From: Branchipolynoe longqiensis
Taxonomy: Eukaryota > Annelida > Polychaeta > Phyllodocida > Polynoidae
Assembly: GCA_030323885.1 (NCBI GenBank)
Contig: CM059186.1
Location: 27,451,005-27,515,004, forward strand
Length of the DNA stretch: 64,000 nucleotides
Direction: 5' to 3'
Below the pieces are notes generated by a model. The model was not told where the DNA came from. It ran no database searches and saw only the letters and a list, made by a program, of their open reading frames with translations. Position numbers and translations under genes: made by a program. Shown in pieces: positions 42,790 to 54,033 of this stretch (positions are counted from its first letter, which is position 1; each line of letters starts with the position of its first letter).

Positions 42790-43065
42790 TTAGGAAGGAG
42801 CAGGGGGTTAGGTATGGAGATATGGAGAGAAGGGGAGGAGAGAGGGGGTAGGATATAGAGATGGGCGATGGAAGAGGCAGAGAAGGTGAGGGAGGAGTGA
42901 AGTAACTGGAGAGGGACGATTGAGGGGAGGAGGAGGCAGGGTGATGGGGGGAGTGGGAGGAGTGGAGAGGCATGAGGGAGGAGAGGAGGCAGGGTGGTGG
43001 GGGGAGTGAAGGAAGTGGAGGGGGACGAGGGAGGGGAGGAGGAGGCAGGGTGGTGGGTAGATAAA
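42790..43065. repeat. Purine-rich minisatellite, GGAGGAGGCAGGGTGGTGGG type
   Basis: Degenerate GAGGGAGGGGAGGAGGAGGC units, related to the larger array at 43465. Confidence 0.9.
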
Positions 43066-43464
43066 AGATTCACCCGGTACTTGTAGTACACGGGTGAATG
43101 ACAACATAGCTTAAATACAGGCGAAACTAGCTTTAGTATGGACCAGGGAGTAGAATGTCTGCCTCCAGTATCAAATGGATATTTATATAGGCACAGAGTT
43201 GGTGAAATGGGAGAGAATGCAAAAAGACAAGATGGCGGCCATAGAACGCAGTCGATTTCCCTTTTAAATCTTATTAAACTAGATATTATATTATATTTTT
43301 CAACTCAAAGGTAGTGGGCTAATAATAAGACAGATGTAAAGAATAATTGTTGCTTCTTAGATTGTGAAATTAGGCTCTCAATTCTTTGACCCGTATTTTC
43401 GACAGCTTTTACATTGGGTTGGTTTGCACCCCTACTGCAGCAGTACGGGGTGAATCTTGTATCT
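43066..43464. other. Unique spacer between purine-rich arrays
   Basis: Ordinary sequence. No recognised element or coding motif. Confidence 0.4.
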
Positions 43465-44335
43465 AGCTGGTGGGGGCAGTGAAGGAACTGGAGAGGGACG
43501 AGGGAGGGGAGGAGGAGGCAGGGTGGTGGGGGGAGTGAAGCAACTGGAGCGGGACGAGGGAGGGGAGGAGGAGGCAGGGTGGTGGGGGGAGTGGGGAGGA
43601 GTGAGGGAAGTGTGAGAGGTGAGGGATGGGGCGAGTGGGGAGGAGTGAGGGAAGTGGAGAGGGACGAGGGAGGGGAGGAGGAGGCAGGGTGGTGGGGGAG
43701 TGGGGAGGAGTGAGGGAAGGGGAGAGGGAGGGGAGGAGGAGGCAGGGTGGTGGGGGAGTGGGGAGGAGTGAGGGAAGGGGAGAGGGAGGGGAGAAGGAGG
43801 CAGGGTGGTGGGGGAGTGGGGAGGAGTGAGGGAAGGGGAGAGGGAGGGGAGGAGGAGGCAGGGTGGTGGGGGAGTGGGGAGGAGTGAGGGATGGGGAGAA
43901 GGAGGGGAGGAGAAGGCAGGGTGGTGGGGGAGTGGGGAGGAGTGAGGGAAGGGGAGAGGGAGGGGAGGAGGAGGCAGGGTGGTGGGGGAGTGGGGAGGAG
44001 TGAGGGAAGGGGAGAGGGAGGGGAGGAGGAGGCAGGGTGGTGGGGGAGTGGGGAGGAGTGAGGGAAGGGGAGAGGGAGGGGAGGAGGAGGCAGGGTGGTG
44101 GGGGAGTGGGGAGGAGTGAGGGAAGGGGAGAGGGAGGGGAGGAGGAGGCAGGGTGGTGGGGGCAGTGGGGAGGAGTGGAGAGGGAGGAGGGAAGAGAGGA
44201 GAAGGCAGGGTGGTGGGGGGAGTGGGGAGGAGTGAGGGAAGTGTGAGAGGTGAGGGATGGGGGGAGTGGGGAGGAGTGAGGGAAGTGGAGAGGGAGGGGA
44301 GGATGAGGGAGGGTGGTGGAGAGTGTGGTCGGTCT
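43465..44335. repeat. 58-bp purine-rich minisatellite
   Basis: The unit is GAGGGAAGGGGAGAGGGAGG then GGAGGAGGAGGCAGGGTGGT and GGGGGAGTGGGGAGGAGT, about 15 copies. The most uniform part is 43690-44160. All minus-strand frames stay open (PPCLLLPSLSPSLTPPHSPT translations up to 372 codons). Confidence 0.95.
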
Positions 44336-44504
44336 GGCTACATAGTGCGCGTCGGGTGTGACATACGATCCAAGTAAAGACACGCTTGACATGGCCACTA
44401 ATCCTAATTAGGGGATAAGCCATTGCTTAGCACCAACCCAACGTAGGAAACAGGGAGGTCCGCTGGTCTGTGCCAGCGGTAAGTAAGAGTGTTTGCTTAA
44501 ATTG

Positions 44505-44822
44505 TTGTTGTTTTACGTCCTAGCAACATCTATGGTTATATCAGGATGAGTACCGACTTGTGGCTGTGCACATTCATGGCAACTTTATAGTTCTGACCCA
44601 CTGGGAGATCAGGCCGCCAGCACCATGACCTGAATTCCCACACAGTCACATTATCCTGATACTGTGCCACTGAATCCGTGTCCTATCCTATTATTGCTAA
44701 GCGTTTGGACTAGGTTGTGACAAGTATCAATTATATAAGTCATTGGTTTGACTCAGCTGGGATTCGAACTCCCGACCTTTGGCACGGGAAGCCTGCGCTC
44801 TACCGATTCGTCCACCGCATCC
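44505..44822 (-). mobile_element. SINE-1, full-length copy
   Basis: The tail AATTGTTGTTGTTTTACGTC and the reverse head GAAGCCTGCGCTCTACCGAT are followed by TCGTCCACCGCATCC. GTAAGTAAG occurs on both flanks (44479-44487, 44832-44840) but not tightly against the ends. Confidence 0.85.
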
Positions 44823-44944
44823 AGTGTAACTGTAAGTAAGTGACGCGCACACGTGATGTCCACCCTTTACGTGGATTTACACATTTCAGACATCGCTATG
44901 CATGCTGGGAGTAGGAAGACATTGCAAAGATAAGTCAATCGAGG

Positions 44945-45110
44945 ACTTACTCCTTCAGTGCTATGATAATGTGACTGAGTGGAATATCGGGTTATTATGT
45001 TTGCGACACAGTATCCCAATAGAGGCAGTACTATGAGGCAGGTCGGTCGGTGCCTGTTCTAATAATACCTCAGATGTTGTCAGTACATCAAACCCCAATA
45101 ATTCACTCAA
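44945..45110 (+). mobile_element. SINE-1 partial, diverged
   Basis: GATAATGTGACTGAGTGGAA, CAGTATCCCAATAGAGGCAG and CCTCAGATGTTGTCAGTACA match the 3' half. Confidence 0.75.
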
Positions 45111-45527
45111 TTCGCAGTGCACTGCTGCTTCCACCCTCTCACACCCACTGGGTTGTTTGAGGCATAAAGGGTGTCGCTCACGATGAGCCACTATGTGGTT
45201 GTTTTGTACTAGATTCTGGACAAGCAGTTTGAGCCTTTATGTGTGTGATGTCCTTTGGGCTACTCTAATGGTATATACCACGTGGTATATACCAGGTATG
45301 ACAAGAAGATAAGACGTGGAATAATAAGTGCGCATCAATATCGCATGGTGTACAGCGCACTGTGCGCGCTGTCTGGTATCCAGTGTAGTGGGCCGCCGGA
45401 GGACAGTTGTAAATTGTATTCGGCTCTCTCAGACATAATGGCAGTTTTGAGACATAGCGCTGGGACAATTGTGTGTTGTGTGAGCCGTTGATGTCGAGTT
45501 GAGTGGAGGGACGCCAGGTGGGGTTCG
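45111..45527. other. No feature recognised
   Basis: A short palindromic TATATACCACGTGGTATATA lies at 45271-45290. No gene evidence. Confidence 0.45.
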
Positions 45528-45600
45528 GTGCTTGTTGTTGTTTTACGTCCTAGCAACAACTAAGGTCATATCATAATAGGTACCCGACTTGTGACAGTGC
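45528..45600 (-). mobile_element. SINE-1 tail fragment
   Basis: GCTTGTTGTTGTTTTACGTC to CCCGACTTGTGACAGTGC, cut by the 47-bp minisatellite. Confidence 0.8.
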
Positions 45601-45609
45601 TTCAGTTCA

Positions 45610-46885
45610 GTTCAGTGGGGTGATGGTGGAGTGACATTGGGGTGATGGTGGAATGACAGCGGGGTCATGGCACAGTGACAGCAGGGTGATGGTGGAGTGA
45701 CAGTGGAGTGATGGCAGAGAAATGGTAGTCGGGTATGGCGGAGTGACAGAGGGGTGATGGTGAAGTGATGGTACGGCAATGGTGGAGTGACAACGGGTTG
45801 ATGGCAGAGTGATGGTAGTATGGTGATGGTGGAGTGACAGATGGGTGATGGCGGAGTGATGGTACGGTGATGGTGTAGCGGCAGTGGAGTGATGGTAGTA
45901 GGGTGCTGGTGGAGTGACAGCGGGGTGATGGCGGAGTGATGCTAGTATGGTGATGGTGGAGTGACAGGAGGGTGACAACAAAGTGATGGTATGGTGATGG
46001 TGTAGTGGCAGCGGAGTGATGGCAGTAGGTGATAGTGGAGTGGTGGTAGTATGGTGATGGTGGAGTGACAGATGGATGAATGCGGAGTGACGGTACGGTG
46101 ATGTTTTAGTTACAGTGGAGTGATGGTTGTAGGTTGATGGTGGGGTGACAGCAGGGTGATGGCGGAGTGATGGTTGTAGGGTGATGGTGGAGTGACAGCA
46201 GGGTGATTGCAGAGTGATGGTAGTAGGGTGATGGTGGAGGGACAGCAGGATGATGCCAGAGTGATGGTAGTAGGGTGATGGTGGAGTGACAGCAGGGTGA
46301 TTGCAGAGTGATGGTAGTAGGGTGATGGTGGAGTGACAGCAGGGTGATGGCAGAGTGATGGTAGTAGGGTGATGGTGGAGTGACAGCAGGATGATGGCAG
46401 AGTGATGGTAGTAGGGTGATGGTGGAGTGACAGCAGGGTGATTGCAGAGTGATGGTAGTAGGGTGATGGTGGAGTGACAGCAGGGTGATTGCAGAGTGAT
46501 GGTAGTAGGGTGATGGTGGAGTGACAACAGGGTGATTGCAGAGTGATGGTAGTAGGGTGATGGTGGAGTGACAGCATGGTGATGGCAGATGGCCAGTAGG
46601 GTGATGGTGGAGTGATGGTAGTATGGTGATGGCAGAGTTCCAGTAGGGTGATGGTGAAGTGATGGTAGTATGGTGATGGCAGAGTGATGGTAAGGCGATG
46701 GCAGAGTAATGGTAGTAGGGTGATGGTGGAGTGACAGCAGAGTGATGGCAGAGTGACAGTAGGGTGATGGTGGAGTGATGGTAGTATGGTGATGGCAAGG
46801 TGATGGTAAGGTGATGCCGGAGTGATGGTAGTATGGTGATGGCAGAGTGATGGTAAGGTGATGGCGGAGTGACGCTTATTGAACC
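45610..46885. repeat. 47-bp minisatellite
   Basis: The unit is TGATGGTAGTAGGGTGATGG then TGGAGTGACAGCAGGGTGAT and TGCAGAG. About 27 copies, most regular at 46140-46560. Since 47 is not divisible by three, all minus frames are stop-free (STITLLPSLCNHPAV repeats up to about 306 codons). Confidence 0.95.
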
Positions 46886-47438
46886 CAGCGCACTTACCCT
46901 GACCATACATCACTTCTCATTATCGGGCAAAACTACATCACTCTATTTTCATTATGATCAATTTGTTAGATCATGTTTCCATATCCATTGCCTGCTCATT
47001 GCTATCTATGGTAGCGCAGCAAAATACCAAGCCCAGGACTATCCCATAGAAAAAGGAGCTATGGGAAATTGTAATTACTTGTCCTTATTACTGAATAAAG
47101 CTGTTCCTTATGTGACTATTTGATTGTCTTAGTAGAATGGGATATTTGAGCTAGAACAGAGTAAGTCAGGATTGGTTTACCGTTTCTTTCTTTGTTTGGA
47201 GTTTTACGTCCCGGCAACATGCAAGGTCATATCAGGGCGGAATTGGTTTACGCAGCACCATTCGATTCTGAGAATTATTAGTTTGTCCGTGACATCACAA
47301 AGGGAAGCGAAGGTTGAGATTTCGATGAGGTATAATGCATACTTGAAAGCCTCTACATTTACTTTAAGTGACAGTAGGGTCTGCACTAATTTCTAAGTCT
47401 GTAATTTCCCCAGTCTACGTCACTGAGAACAATCATTA
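46886..47438. other. No gene; includes short SINE-1 fragment
   Basis: TTTGGAGTTTTACGTCCCGG and CATGCAAGGTCATATCAGGG at about 47198-47240 are a SINE-1 tail fragment in reverse. The rest is unassigned. Confidence 0.5.
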
Positions 47439-47893
47439 GGGCCGTAATCGATTAACACGACCCGAGCGACTCGGGTGACCCGAGTCATCAGAATTTCAAA
47501 TCGAACACTGCGAGTAGAGTCGACAAATACACGTGCCGTGTGCAAAACGATCCGACCCAAGTAACCCACCCCCTAGCTAGGGTTGGCTACGAGCGATGAC
47601 GTCACATTTGCGCTGGTACCGTCTTGCAGGATAACAGCTACCAGTACCAGTCCTACATGCTTTTTAAAAAAGAATAACTTAGATTAATGAAATGGAAATA
47701 TAGCTAAACTAGACCATCATAAAATACTTTAGATCCTATTTTGCTGTAGTTTTATCGGTTATTTAAAAAAAAAAAAAAAATTGTCCACCCGAGCGCGGAG
47801 AAGCGTATTCGATTATTCGACCCGAGTCTGTAGGATGTGCGCATGCACCAGAAAGTGGCTCGGGTGACCCAAGTTGATTAATCGATTACGCCC
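47439..47893. mobile_element. MITE-5 copy b
   Basis: GGGCCGTAATCGATTAACAC at the left and TGATTAATCGATTACGCCC at the right, each next to a GACTCGGGTGACCCGAGT-like palindrome. It is in the opposite orientation to copy a (21156-21627). Confidence 0.85.
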
Positions 47894-48137
47894 TAGGGTT
47901 GACACTAATAGCCACAGCTCGGTTGCCAAGACCCCCATACCATCGTTGGGCCCTAAGTAACTCCTAGAGAATAGTCATATTTGATCATAATAATTATAAA
48001 TAAGCAAACTTATTCTTTTCATGTTATAACCCCTTTAAGAATACAACAAATTATATAGATTATATATTATGTATCATATAATATATACACCATATAATCT
48101 ATATTATGTACTATATCATTTTTTGTAATTATTTATA
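47894..48137. other. AT-rich spacer
   Basis: TATATAATCTATATTATGTA-type AT-rich words at 48045-48120. Confidence 0.4.
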
Positions 48138-48315
48138 CAGTAAAGCCACTCTAAATCAACCGACCTTGGGACCGACTTTAATTGGTCCATTTAGGGAGGT
48201 GGTCGGTTTAGGGAGTTAGAATATGGTTACAATGGTCTTGTTGGGACCCAAATAAAGCGATCGATATAGGGGAGTGGTCGATGTGTGGAGGTGGTTGGTT
48301 AGGGAGGTTTTACTG
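48138..48315. mobile_element. MITE-6 copy b, TA-flanked, 178 bp
   Basis: The left end CAGTAAAGCCACTCTAAATC and the reverse complement of the right end CAGTAAAACCTCCCTAACCA form inverted repeats. TA flanks both sides (48136-48137, 48316-48317). CAGT ends with TA targets resemble pogo/Tigger-type elements, as with MITE-7. Confidence 0.85.
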
Positions 48316-48407
48316 TATATTATATAGAAGTGGATGTCTTTTCAGCTGCGTCAATCAACAGGTAACTGTAATATATGTTGATGTTGACACTGTCAGATGA
48401 GAGAATC

Positions 48408-48742
48408 GAGGTTGCCCAATCGGTAGAGCACAGGCGTCCGGTGCACGAGATGGGGAGTTCAATTCCTGGTCGATTCAAACCAATGACTTACAAAATTGAC
48501 ACTTGTTGCTTCCTAGCTTGGCACTCAGCATTACTAGGATAGGACTAAGACTGGTTGGCTCAGTATTAGGATAATGTGACTGAGTGGGATATCAGATCAT
48601 GGTGCTGGCGGCCTGGTCTCCCAGTCGGGTTGCACTATAAAGTTGCCATGAGTGTGCACTGGCACAAGTCGGCAGCTGTCCTGATATAACCTTAGATGTT
48701 TCCAGGACGTAAAACTCCAACAACCAACCAACCAACAACCAG
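48408..48742 (+). mobile_element. SINE-1, full-length copy
   Basis: The head GGTTGCCCAATCGGTAGAGC and GGGAGTTCAATTCCTGG is followed by the full body. The tail is CCAACAACCAACCAACCAAC. Confidence 0.9.
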
Positions 48743-49465
48743 GTAACTTTCACTGCCATATTGAGCCACACCCGATTAAAGGGACACTTTAACGAGACGC
48801 TTTCATGCCTGCAGGTGGGAGACGCAGCACTTACATGCACTCAGATGTAGTCCAGTGACGTCACACTGTACTGCAAGGCGCCCTCGCTGCGTCTAAGCAC
48901 CAATGGCACCCCGACTAATGGTGGCCCGGCACGGGACGCGGCCAGTCCGGCACTGGTTGGTGGGCGATATAAGGGGCATGTGTCGGTGTGTTAATGTATA
49001 GCCAAGGACCACCCCATCGCAACCATTACGGATCACATAGGAGTGTGTTGGAGGCTGAGTTAGGCCACAAAACAAAGAAATACTTGTTTAGCGTTCACAC
49101 ATTAACTTTTGTCCAGGTGGGGCGGGAGATTTAGAAAGAAAACATTAAAATTACTATAAATCATTAAAATATTAAAATTACTATAAATCTTAATTCAACT
49201 GAAAGCTCAGCTACATGTATTTAACGTGACAATGCATTAAGGGTTATTTTGAGTTTTGAGTTTTTTTAAATATAAAATATAAAATATTTGGAGGTCTGGG
49301 TCATTTCTCGGGTCGGGCGCGGACGTGAAACATTATTTTATATATCTGGCCTTAGTGTAGTGGGGTCACCTACCCCGAGGCCATCTCATCTCACACTACA
49401 ATCGATCTGTGACTGGAACCGTCACTGATTGGTGACTGCAGATCCAGGGTAGCAACCACAACAAC
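48743..49465. other. About 720 bp, no feature recognised
   Basis: Includes an ATTAAAATTACTATAAATC direct duplication at 49146-49190 and AAATATAAAATATAAAATAT near 49269. No gene evidence. Confidence 0.45.
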
Positions 49466-49775
49466 GGTCGATGCAAGGAGTTCCAGAGATTGGGGAGACC
49501 AGTCCCGTGGCCAATGACATACCAAAACACATAGCCAATTACTTGTCACATTTGTACTTGCCGCTAAATAACCTGGTGATTGGTATTACTAGGATAGGGA
49601 CAGAATTGGTTAGCTTAGTATGAGGATAGTGTGAGTAGGTGGGAGATTGGGTCGTGGGGCTGATAGCCTAATCTCCCAGTGGGGCAGGACTATAAAGTCA
49701 CCATGAGTGTGCACTGTCACAAGTCGGTACCCATGCTGATATGACCTTAGATGTTGCTACCAGGATGCATCTTGG
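49466..49775 (+). mobile_element. SINE-1 variant copy (AGTATGAGGATA subtype)
   Basis: The head is eroded. The body has GCTTAGTATGAGGATAGTGT and GGTGGGAGATTGGGTCGTGG in place of the common GATAATGTGACTGAGTGGGA text. This marks a subtype whose middle also appears in the 51-kb mosaic. Confidence 0.8.
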
Positions 49776-50575
49776 GGTCTTTGTATAAACATAGACACTA
49801 ATAAAGTCTGTACTAGACTACTAAATGACTGAAACGTACAATCCTCCAAGCATTGTTTATCCCATCATTACTAACAACCTACTTACTCAAACTACTTCAT
49901 GTAGTCAAAAAAACACACCTGAGGTATTAACCTTTTAAGCATAACCCTATAAGCTAACCACACTCTATCTAACAGAATAAATAAACCATTCTACTAACAC
50001 TCACTCCATCTCAAAATGTTAACTCCAACAACATGATAGTTTTGCAATTCACAACATAGTAGGCATACAAAGCTATGAAGGGAAACTATGCACCTAACCA
50101 CTCCGTAATGTAAAGGTCTAATCAATACACATGTATGTATCAAGTGTGTAGGAATACAACATATAACTGCTATTTTTGTATGTGAATTGTCAAACTATAC
50201 CATATGTAAGTCTTTGAATGTTTGACATTGTTATTTCAGCTGATTTGGGCTAGCTGCATATATTGTAAATAACTGTATTGTCACATGGCTGGAAGACCAG
50301 TGCCACGGCGCTGACAAAAGACTTTATTCAATGAATAAACTATATTTACAACAACAACAAAAAACCCAAGAAGCAATCAAAGCAAATGCACTTGGTATTG
50401 ATTGATGGAACCGCCAGGCCAGCTGCAGGGTTCTATATTTAGCGCACGGTACCATCTATTGTTGCTATGTGGGATCTCTGTGTCTAGATAATGACATAAA
50501 TAACAAAGCCAACAGCAAAACCCGCCTTCCTCCTCAATTTACTGAGTGAGGTACTGCATACATTCCATTTGGGTT
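49776..50575. other. About 800 bp AT-rich, no feature recognised
   Basis: AT-rich unique sequence with AACAACAACAAAAAACCC near 50350. No gene evidence. Confidence 0.45.
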
Positions 50576-50577
50576 TA

Positions 50578-50845
50578 TTTGGTGGTTTTACGTACTAGAA
50601 ACACCTGAGGTTATTGATATCATGTTGGGTGCTAACTCATTACAGTGCATGCTCATGGTGACTTTGTAACGCTGCCCCCCCCCCCCCCCCCCCACGGGAG
50701 ACTTGGAAACTGGCACCGCGAGGTAATATCCCATTCAGTCACATTATCCTGATACTGAGCAAAACAGTTCTTGCCCTATCCTACTAAGGGCCAGTGCCAG
50801 GCTAGGCAATGGACAAGTACACATTTGTAGGTCATAGCTTAATGA
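50578..50845 (-). mobile_element. SINE-1 copy with internal poly-C
   Basis: GGTGGTTTTACGTACTAGAA to GGCTAGGCAATGGACAAGTA in reverse. The normal GCTGCCCCACTGGGAGAC segment has grown into a run of about 20 C at 50675-50693. Confidence 0.8.
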
Positions 50846-50934
50846 CTCGGCCAGCATCAGAGATCAGGACAACCTTCCCACAGAGGAAGCCAGTCGGCGC
50901 ACTTTCCGATTCGCCCCTCCCGCCCCGGTCCATT

Positions 50935-50995
50935 CCAGTCGCGGCAGCACTATCAAGTCGGCGTCCTGAAATGGTCCTAGGACGTAAAACGCCAA
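50935..50995 (+). mobile_element. SINE-1 fragment
   Basis: GGCAGCACTATCAAGTCGGC and GTCCTAGGACGTAAAACGCC correspond to the 3' third with an internal deletion. Confidence 0.6.
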
Positions 50996-51039
50996 TCACC
51001 TACACAAGTCATAGACACCACGCTGTTCTTCCCTTCATA

Positions 51040-51442
51040 CCGGGCGCGGTGGCCGAATCGATAGAGCGCGGGCCTCGCGTGCGGGAGATCAGGAGTTCGG
51101 TTCATGGTCCAGTCAAACCAATGACATATACAATTTATACTTGTTGCTTCCTAGCCTGGTGCTCGGCATTATTAGGATAGGGGAGTACTGGTTAGCTCAG
51201 TGTTAGGATAATATTACTGAGTGTGAGATTAGCTCATGGTGCCAGCGGCATGGTCTCCCAGCTTAGTATGAGGATAATATGAGTAGGTGGGAGATTGGGT
51301 CATGGGGCTGATGGTATAATCTCCCAATAGGGCGGCATTATAAAGTCACCATGAGCGCGCATGGTCACAAGTCAGAACCCATCCTGATATGACCATAGAT
51401 GTTGCCAGGATGTAAACCACCAACAACCAACCAACCAATCAG
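51040..51442 (+). mobile_element. SINE-1 mosaic copy, two subtypes joined
   Basis: The head GGGCGCGGTGGCCGAATCGA and front body are standard. After GTGCCAGCGGCATGGTCTCC (51241-51259) the sequence jumps back to GCTTAGTATGAGGATAATAT and GGTGGGAGATTGGGTCATGG, the subtype of the 49.5-kb copy. The block from GGATAAT to TCTCCCA is therefore present twice, once per subtype. Confidence 0.85.
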
Positions 51443-51464
51443 CTATTCTCTTCACCGGGCAGCA

Positions 51465-51765
51465 TGTACACAATAACAGTGTGTGCTGGTTCAGGCATAT
51501 ACACAATAACAGTGTGTGCTGCATACACACACCTTGAGCCACCTCTCTGTCTCTGCGGTCACTGGTTCCAGCATGTACACAATAACAGTGTGTGCTGGTT
51601 CTGGCATGTACACAATAACAGTGTGTGCTGCATACACACACCTTGAGCCACCTCTCTGTCTCTCCAGTCGCTGGTTCCGGCATGTACACAATAACAGTGT
51701 GTGCTGCATACACCCACCTTGAGCCACCACTCTGTCTCTGCAGTCGCTGGTTCCGGCCGATTGTG
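51465..51765. repeat. About 110-bp tandem repeat
   Basis: CACAATAACAGTGTGTGCTG occurs five times. CACCTTGAGCCACCTCTCTG occurs three times (51531, 51641, 51717 with one change). Unit length alternates because the first module is present once or twice. Confidence 0.9.
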
Positions 51766-52232
51766 CTGCATAATAAAAACCCAGTCGTCTTCATGCCCGA
51801 CTTGTGTCATTTTTACCTGAGTCCTAGTTATGTTGTGTCACCTTTACTGAGCATATGTCCATATACGCTCCTACCTGCTTGCCTACCTCTCCCCTTTCAC
51901 CCTTTTTCTTTTTTACTAAATGTATTTTTATTCAGCAAATAATGTCTTTTGTCAGTGCCAGAGCACTGGTCTTCCGGCCGTTCATTACAATTTGTTGGTA
52001 CATAAATGACAATATCAGTTGCAATAATAACCACATGAAAAACCTGTTCGATAATAGAAGCATAATATAAATTGACTATTCGTCGTAATAGTAACTGCAT
52101 GCAATTCCAGTTCAACATATGTGTTATGCACTTGGTGAGCATGCATCAATAAATGTACAAGATGACTCTGGAATTGTCTTTAAACACTTCTTTCTCCCTT
52201 TGTTTTCTCTCATCTTTTTTCAAAAAGATATA
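51766..52232. other. No feature recognised
   Basis: Ordinary sequence. No match and no coding motif. Confidence 0.4.
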
Positions 52233-52234
52233 AC

Positions 52235-52550
52235 ATATCTCCAATACATTCCTCATTCCCCTCTCCCCCTTCCTCACATCCTCCTTTACCTCTCCCCTTC
52301 CTCACCACTCCTCCTTTTCCTTCCCATCTTCTCTTCCCTACCCCATCCTCCTCCTCTTCTCCCCTTCCACACCCCGTCCCCATTCCCGTCTCCCCTTCAC
52401 CCCCCCTTCTCCCCCCTTCACCCCCCTTCTCCCTTTCCCCACCTCCTCCTCATTCCCTTCTCCCCTTCTTCCCTCCTAGATTCTTCTCCCTCCCCTCTCC
52501 CTTTCGTCATACCCTCTTCCTTGCCCTGTCCCCTCCCCCCTTCTATTACG
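52235..52550. repeat. Pyrimidine-rich tract
   Basis: Degenerate CTCCCCTTCCTCAC units over about 315 bp on the plus strand. Possible triplex-forming composition. Confidence 0.9.
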
Positions 52551-52651
52551 TAATACAACCAAATTAGTTTGATTGAGCTATCTTTAGCCGGACCTCATTA
52601 AAAGGCCCCTCTGCTTTTATTAAGTCAGATTCTGCGCAAGTGAGGCCGATA

Positions 52652-53012
52652 TTAAAGTTGCATAGTCCGATGGTTTTGAATTTCTGTATTTTTTCTGAAA
52701 TAAATATATTAGATCGATCACTAGTATCTACTTTACATTAGTTCAAAGTTACTTTTATTTTAAAGGGCAAACTTTTGAAATATTTTGAGTGCAAACATGG
52801 AAAATTAGTTTTGGCAAGCTTGCCAAAACTCTGACATCAAAGACTTCTGCAGTAACAGGTTCTGTTAAATTGACTCAGTATTGCCTTCTACACAGAAACA
52901 AATGCTTAATAATAATAAGTGCATCAGTATCTAAGGTAGATATGTAAAATCAAATCTAGATATTTGGTTTGGTTTTGAAAATTTGATATTTCATCAGGCT
53001 ATGCAGCTTTAA
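52652..53012 (+). mobile_element. MITE-1, complete copy, 361 bp
   Basis: It starts TTAAAGTTGCATAGTCCGAT and ends CATCAGGCTATGCAGCTTTA(A), with TTAA at 52652-52655 and 53009-53012. Internal GGCAAGCTTGCCAAAACTCT is a near-palindrome at the centre. Confidence 0.92.
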
Positions 53013-53293
53013 GAGAGCCACCTAGAAGAGTTCATAATAATATACGAGGAGGGAGTAAGAAGCAGACAATAAAGGCCGACTCCATCCGAAATAATATTCC
53101 CATAACAAGTTATACATAATGTTTTGATTTAATTCAAGCAGGTTCTCTTTTGATGTCGATAGGCAAAACAATTTCATTTAATTACCTTAGAAGAAAATTT
53201 GTAAGAAAAAGTCATCTCATATTAACATTAATAAGCTGTGCTAGACGAATTGACTGATTTCAAGACAACATTGTCGCACAGCATGAAGCCACT

Positions 53294-53488
53294 TTAAGCT
53301 CCCGATGGTTTTGAGTTTCTGTCATTTTCTGGAGATAACACTATTAGGTTGATGGTTATAATCTACCTTACTTTGAATTTGAAGCAACTTTTGTTTTAAA
53401 TTGCTTACTGTAGATACACTTTAAGTGTAAACATGTGAAATTAATTTGGGAAGCATACCAAGAATCTGTTACCATAGGCTTCAGCAGT
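53294..53488 (+). mobile_element. MITE-1 copy, left half, split
   Basis: It starts at TTAA (53294-53297) with CGATGGTTTTGAGTTTCTGT and runs to GGCTTCAGCAGTAACAGA. The family sequence continues at 54034. Confidence 0.85.
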
Positions 53489-54033
53489 AACAGATTGTAA
53501 TCTGTGGTTCTGTAGGCAGGCTATAATGAAATCAATACAGACAAGGAGAGAAAGGAAGAGTATAAAGAATTAAAGTAGAGAGAGAGACAATGCCCTCAGG
53601 TTTATTATTATATAGTGGTACATGGATCTGGTATGACATACCACCTGACCATGTTCTCCAATGAGAATCAAGCATTTACAGTTCCACCAATGAACATCAA
53701 GCATTCCTATGTCACCATGGCTATAGTGATCTGCCCACCACCACCATGCGGTGTGGCTGCTTGGCCACCACGTGCCTGAGCTGAGTGTGTGGTGATCCGT
53801 GACAAACAGAGGGGGCAAGGGGTAGTGAGTAGAGCTCTAAGTGCCCCTTACACACTATCTCTAGTGCCTCTTTCACACTATCTACCTAATACACAATGCC
53901 TATTGACTATAAGTAAAGGATCACCAGCAACTACATAAATACATTAATGCACCTGGCACTATATACCATTTACCATTATAGACCATTTGCATTCCCCCAC
54001 CAATGCGTGTTATCGGAATATTTTACAAGATTC
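53489..54033. other. Unidentified 545-bp insert inside a MITE-1 copy
   Basis: Foreign sequence between the two halves of a MITE-1 copy. It has GAGAGAAAGGAAGAGTATAA and a CACACTATCTCTAGTGCCTC/CACACTATCTACCTAATACA near-duplication. I could not find terminal inverted repeats, a poly-A tail or a target duplication. A minus-strand 82-codon frame lies in it but has no recognised motif. Confidence 0.6.

Noticed and set aside
43305..44423. 372-codon proline/leucine-rich minus-strand frame
   Set aside because: A 58-bp tandem array read in a frame without stops. Neighbouring frames are equally open.
45607..46913. Histidine-rich minus-strand frames of about 265-306 codons
   Set aside because: All three frames are open because of the 47-bp unit. 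Nothing resembles a known histidine-rich protein beyond composition.
53570..53818. 82-codon minus-strand frame in the 545-bp insert
   Set aside because: No domain or similarity recognised. Left as part of an unidentified insert.
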